The notes under the pieces were generated by a model. It was given only the letters and a program-made list of their open reading frames with translations, was not told the DNA's origin and made no database searches. A DNA stretch of 10,884 nucleotides from Sphingobacteriaceae bacterium (GTDB lineage: Bacteria; Bacteroidota; Bacteroidia; Sphingobacteriales; Sphingobacteriaceae). The translations under genes and the position numbers were made by a program. Below are positions 7,023 through 10,884 of the stretch, one piece after another (positions within the stretch are counted from its first letter, which is position 1; every line of letters starts with the position of its first letter). The DNA is taken from NCBI GenBank assembly GCA_947458775.1, contig CANGZX010000006.1, forward strand, positions 1 through 10,884, in the 5' to 3' direction.

Positions 7023-8342
7023 TTAAGGATGAATGTTAACAAATGCATCATTATAATATTGGAAATTGTTGGGACCAACTGGTAAATTCCAATTGTATGT
7101 AGTATACCATCCGTTATAATCGGCACCCCCACTGGTTTCATGCCAACCCCAATTAAGATGGAAATAAAGATACCCTCCATAACAAGGAGAAATAGCCTCA
7201 TAAAAACCATCAGCTATCCATTCATGACAATTATATGGGATATGAAAGAACAGGTAATCATGTCTATCTTCACACCCTCCTAATAAAACGGGCCACCCTT
7301 TCTTTAAATTATTTAGAGTTGTATTATAAATATTAAAATCATTCCAAATTCTATCTATGGAATTAATCCCAAAGTAAGCTTTGAGCACATTATCAATCTT
7401 GCCACCGTTTACCGATGATGATTCACATCCCCAATCCATATCTATATATATTCCAATATTGTGCATCAATTTTTGGACTTCAACATTTCCTGAGGAATTG
7501 GGCATTGAGTTATAATCATAAAAGGGTGAACTTTTCCAATAACGGATTACTTGGGCCATGGCTGTGGCTACACATCCTGTCCAGGGTCGATCATTCCCCG
7601 TTTGAAAACAACCATAATTAACATTCGGATTTATTAAATTATTATAGGACTTTCCTTGGCCCCACGTAACGGGTATTAGTGGTCCTACATTTGTAATAAT
7701 CCACTGTTCACAATCCTCCTCTGGTTCAATAATAATTGAATTAGGTTCTGTTTTAGTCCGTGATATAGTGGGTGACTTTAACTCCATTTCTATATCACTT
7801 GTAAGATTTAGGCCATACTGTTTTATATACTGTTTCCATGCAGCTATCCCAATCCTAGAATTATCATATAATTCATCTCGAACTATTTCTACATTTTCTA
7901 TAGTTTTTTGAACCCACATAATAAAGCCTGCAGGCACAGTATCTCTTTTTGCTTCTCCGGTTGGCACATAGGCCAAAATAGGCTGCAAGGTATACTCAGC
8001 TGAAACGAAAACAAAGCCACCCTGGGTGTAATTAAACAAATAAATAGCTGGTTTTTTATTTTTATCAAAAAAGGTATAGCTATTTTTAATCTCTCTCAGC
8101 CTAAGAGGCGTTATCATTCTCGTATCGCTTATAAATGATTTTTTTAGGGTGTCACTAGAATTTTTGAAGAATTGCTCTCCATCGAATTTTTCTGCAACCT
8201 GACGAGCAAAATATTCGGGGACTACTCCCCTATTAATTAAAGCCGAGTTAACATTACGCTCTTTCTGGCAATCGAAAAGCGTAAATAAGGCAATCATACA
8301 AATAAGAGATGCCTTAAATAGAAGGGTATATCTTTTTTTCAT
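7023..8342 (-). CDS. C10 family (streptopain-like) cysteine peptidase with propeptide
   Basis: This is a 439-residue secreted papain-fold peptidase of MEROPS family C10 (SpeB, interpain, Bacteroides Bfp proteins). The signal is MKKRYTLLFK plus a hydrophobic run; C25 in TLFDCQKE may be a lipidation site, although D just before the cysteine is unusual. Residues about 35-200 look like the Spi/C10 propeptide, with the characteristic GGFVFVSAEYTLQPILAYVPTGE region (108-130). The mature domain begins near PVTWGQGKSYNN (224-235). The catalytic cysteine is C257 in TGCVATAMAQV and the catalytic histidine is H373 in CHEWIADGF. The LNWGW motif (396-400) provides the usual Asn/Trp of the active site. The enzyme should therefore be active after propeptide removal. 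It has no type IX secretion C-terminal domain; it ends right after the peptidase fold. It precedes the barrel gene in one unit. The region is AT-rich compared with the beta-oxidation operon. Confidence 0.92.
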   Translation of the reverse strand: MKKRYTLLFKASLICMIALFTLFDCQKERNVNSALINRGVVPEYFARQVAEKFDGEQFFKNSSDTLKKSFISDTRMITPLRLREIKNSYTFFDKNKKPAIYLFNYTQGGFVFVSAEYTLQPILAYVPTGEAKRDTVPAGFIMWVQKTIENVEIVRDELYDNSRIGIAAWKQYIKQYGLNLTSDIEMELKSPTISRTKTEPNSIIIEPEEDCEQWIITNVGPLIPVTWGQGKSYNNLINPNVNYGCFQTGNDRPWTGCVATAMAQVIRYWKSSPFYDYNSMPNSSGNVEVQKLMHNIGIYIDMDWGCESSSVNGGKIDNVLKAYFGINSIDRIWNDFNIYNTTLNNLKKGWPVLLGGCEDRHDYLFFHIPYNCHEWIADGFYEAISPCYGGYLYFHLNWGWHETSGGADYNGWYTTYNWNLPVGPNNFQYYNDAFVNIHP

Positions 8343-8467
8343 AATGATTAATTTTATTAGTTTAAAAATAATATTATTTAACTAAATATAAAAAATAGTT
8401 TTTTAAAAATATATTCCCTAGTAACACCTAGGCCGAAACTCAAAATGGGGTAATAGAATCAATTATG

Positions 8468-8475
8468 TACCTTTA
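8468..8475 (+). promoter_or_regulatory. Candidate -7 box (TACCTTTA) that argues for the downstream start codon
   Basis: TACCTTTA differs from the rhodanese box TACCTTTG only in the last base. It lies over the first codons of the longest reading frame and 4 bases before a second in-frame ATG at 8480. If it is used, the mRNA would be nearly leaderless and translation would begin at 8480. I see no -33 TTTG at the right distance, so this is tentative. Confidence 0.35.
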
Positions 8476-8479
8476 CGGG

Positions 8480-9457
8480 ATGGACTTTACGCTTTACCAA
8501 CCCTTTAAAACTCTGCAATTTGATGCAAAACACTGCTTTTTAAGTGGGCAGGCCCTAGTATCTTCCGAAGAAGAAAAAGGCGTGTTTGCGCCTTGGTTTT
8601 TGCAAGCCTTTGGCTTATCGGTTCGGCCGTTTAAATTATTGGATGAAAGTATCGCCACCTATCAAGCACTTAAGGTTCCTTGCAGTAGTGCTGTGTATGA
8701 AGAGGCCATAGCTCCGCTAGAAGCCGAAATACAAGAGGCTTTTTTGAAAGGTTATGAAGGGCTAAAAGAAGTTTCGGAAATTAAACTTTTTCAGTGGATA
8801 GCCAAACTTTTATATGGTATTATTTACCACGAAATTAAACAAGGCATTCGTCAACAAAAAACCCTTGGCGAAGCTTTTACATTATCGCAGGCTATGGCGC
8901 ATAAGTTCGGGAACTTGCATATAATGCTGCAATCGCTCATTCAACCTATTAACTTCGAAGAACCTAAACCTTGGAGCATTCAGATGTTTAAGTTGGCACA
9001 AGAAGATAATTTTTTTAGTTACCGCGATGAGTTAAATACCTTAAGCTTTAGCTTGCGTGCCCACGATTTTGGCATTATTGCTTGCTTGCAAGATAATGGT
9101 ACCAATGCGCAATACCACCACGGAATATTGGAAATTTGTGATGATCAGACACTAAGTCCGGCTCAGTTTGAAGAGCTCTGTGCTCGTTTTTTTTATTCGG
9201 CCTATTTATTTAACCGCCTACCCGAATATGCCGTACTTCCAACTTCCGAGACCATATTTATAGAGGCAATGCCGCTTCAAGGCATAAGCAGTAAACCCAT
9301 TTTTGATGTTTGGGATGTGAAAACCTACGGACAAGTACTCGAAAATTTCTGCAAACCTTGGGGTTTTACCCTTCTCGAAATTATTAAAGATCCGGAAAAG
9401 CCGATGAGTTTTTTAATCGATGAAGCTGGCGCCTTTCAACAGCAGCCACTCCACTAA
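8480..9457 (+). CDS. Uncharacterised cytoplasmic protein (about 325 aa)
   Basis: I do not recognise this protein. It has no signal peptide or membrane segment and is acidic and soluble. A CFLSGQ segment near the N-terminus (about 18-23 from MDFTLY) looks like one half of a CxxC-type knuckle, but the second cysteine is replaced by S, so metal binding is doubtful. Residues about 80-160 are helical (EAEIQEAFLKGYEGL through AMAHKFGNLHIMLQSLI). The second half is mixed, with AHDFGIIACLQDNG and aromatic-rich stretches. The longest frame starts at 8465 (five more residues, MYLYG). I chose 8480 because a promoter-like box overlaps the earlier ATG, with only moderate certainty. It converges directly on the rhomboid gene with no base between the stop codons. 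Codon use and G+C resemble its surroundings (27 of 60 G+C at 8881-8940), so it is probably a native lineage gene. Confidence 0.75.
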   Translation: MDFTLYQPFKTLQFDAKHCFLSGQALVSSEEEKGVFAPWFLQAFGLSVRPFKLLDESIATYQALKVPCSSAVYEEAIAPLEAEIQEAFLKGYEGLKEVSEIKLFQWIAKLLYGIIYHEIKQGIRQQKTLGEAFTLSQAMAHKFGNLHIMLQSLIQPINFEEPKPWSIQMFKLAQEDNFFSYRDELNTLSFSLRAHDFGIIACLQDNGTNAQYHHGILEICDDQTLSPAQFEELCARFFYSAYLFNRLPEYAVLPTSETIFIEAMPLQGISSKPIFDVWDVKTYGQVLENFCKPWGFTLLEIIKDPEKPMSFLIDEAGAFQQQPLH

Positions 9458-10090
9458 TTATCTGCCTAACAGTTGGCCCAAAAAGTAGGGCACAATATCT
9501 GGGTGATACAAAACCGTAATACTTACACCTGCCAAGGCCCCGTAAAAATGCGCATCGTGGTTTATATGATCACTTGAATTACGAGAAGCGTACCAGCAAT
9601 AACCCAAAAACAGAAATCCATACAACACTGCCGGAATGGGAATAGGCAATGGGAAAATCATCATTTTGGTAAGCGGATAAAATAAGATGTAGCTAAACAC
9701 CACCGCACAAACCGCTCCCGATGCGCCTAAACTATTGTACCAAAAATCATTTTTATGTTTTATAATAGAACCTAAATCACTCAATACTAAACTAAGTACA
9801 TACAAGCCTGCAAATTGCCAGTGGCCAAAGCTGCTTAAAGAAGCTAAGGTTTGCTCTAAAGGGAAAGCGAAGAAATAAAAGGAGAGCATATTTACGAGCA
9901 AATGTCCCCAATCTTTATGAATTAAGCCGCTGGTAAACACCGAGTACACCCGTTGTCCTCGGCTTACACTATACGGATGTAGCATAAACTTGCCGTAAAC
10001 CTCGTGGTTGGAGAAGGCGTAAATACTCGTGATAACCGTAAATAATAAAACTATACTAGCTACCGGAGTTTGGCTTAAATATTCTTGCAT
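9458..10090 (-). CDS. Rhomboid-family intramembrane serine protease
   Basis: This is a 210-residue polytopic membrane protease that cleaves transmembrane substrates within or near the bilayer. About six hydrophobic segments can be placed (roughly 8-27, 61-79, 92-110, 122-140, 149-167 and 181-203), the minimal rhomboid core. The oxyanion-hole helix carries H63 and N67 (HKDWGHLLVNM, 58-68). The nucleophile is S124 in LGASGAV (121-127) and the partner histidine is H181 in DAHFYGALAG (179-188). All residues needed for activity are present. Its gene starts 5 bases after the stop of the M14 peptidase-like gene, so they are probably co-transcribed. Its 3' end abuts the convergent uncharacterised gene without a terminator hairpin. 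Substrates cannot be predicted from the sequence. Confidence 0.94.
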   Translation of the reverse strand: MQEYLSQTPVASIVLLFTVITSIYAFSNHEVYGKFMLHPYSVSRGQRVYSVFTSGLIHKDWGHLLVNMLSFYFFAFPLEQTLASLSSFGHWQFAGLYVLSLVLSDLGSIIKHKNDFWYNSLGASGAVCAVVFSYILFYPLTKMMIFPLPIPIPAVLYGFLFLGYCWYASRNSSDHINHDAHFYGALAGVSITVLYHPDIVPYFLGQLLGR

Positions 10091-10095
10091 GATAC

Positions 10096-10884
10096 TTAAT
10101 TTAAAATTCTTCCTATCGGATAGCGATTAACCGTTTTTTCTAAATAATCAGAATGACGATAGACCCAATCTAACTGTGCAGAGCCACTTTTGGCCAGAGC
10201 TTCATTTTGTGCTTTTGCTTCTTCCAATTGTTTCCGTAATTCAGGATTTTTTTTCAGAATTTCTGCTCCAGTATCTTCAAACACATAAGCCGAAAAATAT
10301 TCCTTTTGACCCAAAATACTATCGAAAAAATTCCAAGCAAAAAAAGAATCTACACCTTGTGGTTCTAGAGTTTCTACAATATATCTGTTTTGTGGTTGAT
10401 TTACCCAAACCACATAATCGCCGGCATAAAATTGCAGCGCTTGTTCTTGTGCTTTCACTGTTACTTGGCTGTGTACGTAATGACCTTCGTACGGCTTAGC
10501 CCCTGTTTTATAATCTACAATGGTGTACATTTCTAACTTAAACAAACTATCTTTTTTTAGGCGCTCTAGTGTTACCCCATTGAGTTGCAATAGGCTAATT
10601 ACCTTTTGCCAAGCTTGTGGAATAATATAGGCTTTAGGTGCTTGCACGCTTAATGTAGCTTCGTAATGGTTAAACCAAGGAATGGTTTTCTCGTAAGGTT
10701 TTGTTCTATCGTAATATAATCTATTTTGACCGCTAATTTCGCTGGATTTATAACCAGCTTCAAAACCTTTAAAACGCAAACTATCTACCCGTTTTCCATC
10801 AAGTTTCCAGTTTAATGCAAATTGCGTTTGTTGAGCTGCTTGCGCCAAAGCTTGCGCCCTCACTTTGCCAATTTCGGTGGCATG
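10096..10884 (-). CDS. M14-type zinc carboxypeptidase-like protein (C-terminal 262 residues; N-terminus outside window)
   Basis: The reading frame continues to the right edge without a stop (first visible residues HATEIGKV), so the start lies outside the window; a GTG inside (10861-10863) is not a real start. The visible part matches, from memory of the family, the long C-terminal extension of Bacteroidota M14 family metallopeptidases. Features are the AYIIPQAWQKVISLLQLNGV segment, the NRYIVETLEPQGVDSFFAWN block, then FDSILGQKEYFSAYVFED, and a tail with a charged helix (KNPELRKQLEEAKAQNEALA) and the ending RYPIGRILN. The zinc-binding HxxE...H and catalytic glutamate domain would be upstream, out of view, so activity cannot be judged. 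Such proteins are typically exported. The rhomboid gene follows 5 bases later. Confidence 0.75.
   Translation of the reverse strand, partial: HATEIGKVRAQALAQAAQQTQFALNWKLDGKRVDSLRFKGFEAGYKSSEISGQNRLYYDRTKPYEKTIPWFNHYEATLSVQAPKAYIIPQAWQKVISLLQLNGVTLERLKKDSLFKLEMYTIVDYKTGAKPYEGHYVHSQVTVKAQEQALQFYAGDYVVWVNQPQNRYIVETLEPQGVDSFFAWNFFDSILGQKEYFSAYVFEDTGAEILKKNPELRKQLEEAKAQNEALAKSGSAQLDWVYRHSDYLEKTVNRYPIGRILN

Noticed and set aside
6938..7210. 90-codon minus-strand frame across the peptidase-barrel junction
   Set aside because: It is out of frame with two well-supported genes on the same strand and would overlap both; hydrophobicity arises from the barrel signal-peptide region and AT-rich sequence.
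8383..8390. TATATTTA on the minus strand as promoter of the C10 peptidase
   Set aside because: It misses the final G of the -7 box and lies in an almost pure AT stretch where such matches are expected by chance; no -33 element is seen.
8417..8432. Short inverted repeat CCTAG-N6-CTAGG upstream of the uncharacterised gene
   Set aside because: Five-base arms are too short to distinguish from chance and no regulator is nearby.
10861..10863. GTG as start of the M14-like protein
   Set aside because: The frame stays open to the window edge and the family has a large N-terminal catalytic domain, so the gene is simply cut by the window.

Overview
The window looks like chromosomal DNA from a member of the Bacteroidota, probably near the Sphingobacteria/Cytophaga/Chitinophaga side. 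The evidence is that starts lack Shine-Dalgarno sequences, that Bacteroidota-type -7 boxes (TAnnTTTG) lie upstream of genes (TATATTTG, TACCTTTG), and that the proteins read as Bacteroidota-type: a C10 peptidase with a Spi-like propeptide, an M14 peptidase with a long C-terminal extension, and small outer-membrane barrels. I see no tRNA, rRNA, CRISPR array, insertion sequence or phage gene.

Region 1 (1-4801, minus strand) is a fatty-acid beta-oxidation operon. In transcription order it holds a MarR-family regulator, a FadN-type 3-hydroxyacyl-CoA dehydrogenase/enoyl-CoA hydratase, a FadA-type thiolase and a FadE-type acyl-CoA dehydrogenase that runs off the left edge. Genes are 11-12 bases apart, and the regulator stop overlaps the fadN start (ATGA). 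Together the enzymes cover the whole spiral: acyl-CoA to enoyl-CoA (FadE), to hydroxyacyl- then ketoacyl-CoA (FadN), to acetyl-CoA plus a shortened acyl-CoA (FadA). Just upstream of the regulator lie two identical 12-bp perfect palindromes (TATGCTAGCATA), which together form a perfect 17-bp inverted repeat around a -7 box. They are a strong candidate operator pair for the MarR protein.

Region 2 (about 4834-6347, plus strand, divergent from region 1) is a probable three-gene unit: a single-domain rhodanese, a 62-residue two-helix membrane protein starting one base after the rhodanese stop, and a membrane-anchored SPFH/prohibitin-like protein. It ends at a strong intrinsic terminator.

Region 3 (6346-8342, minus strand) is a two-gene unit: a secreted C10 (streptopain-like) cysteine peptidase followed 11 bases later by a small secreted beta-barrel-like protein. 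It is visibly more AT-rich than the beta-oxidation operon and may be an accessory insertion.

Region 4 (8465-10884) has an uncharacterised 325-330-residue protein on the plus strand. It meets tail to tail, with no bases between stop codons, a minus-strand pair: a rhomboid protease preceded by the C-terminal part of an M14 zinc carboxypeptidase-like protein that continues beyond the right edge.

The window is mostly ordinary metabolism and housekeeping. The most notable signals are the twin-palindrome operator, the C10 peptidase/barrel cassette, and the compact rhodanese/mini-membrane protein/SPFH operon. No wholly new system is obvious.
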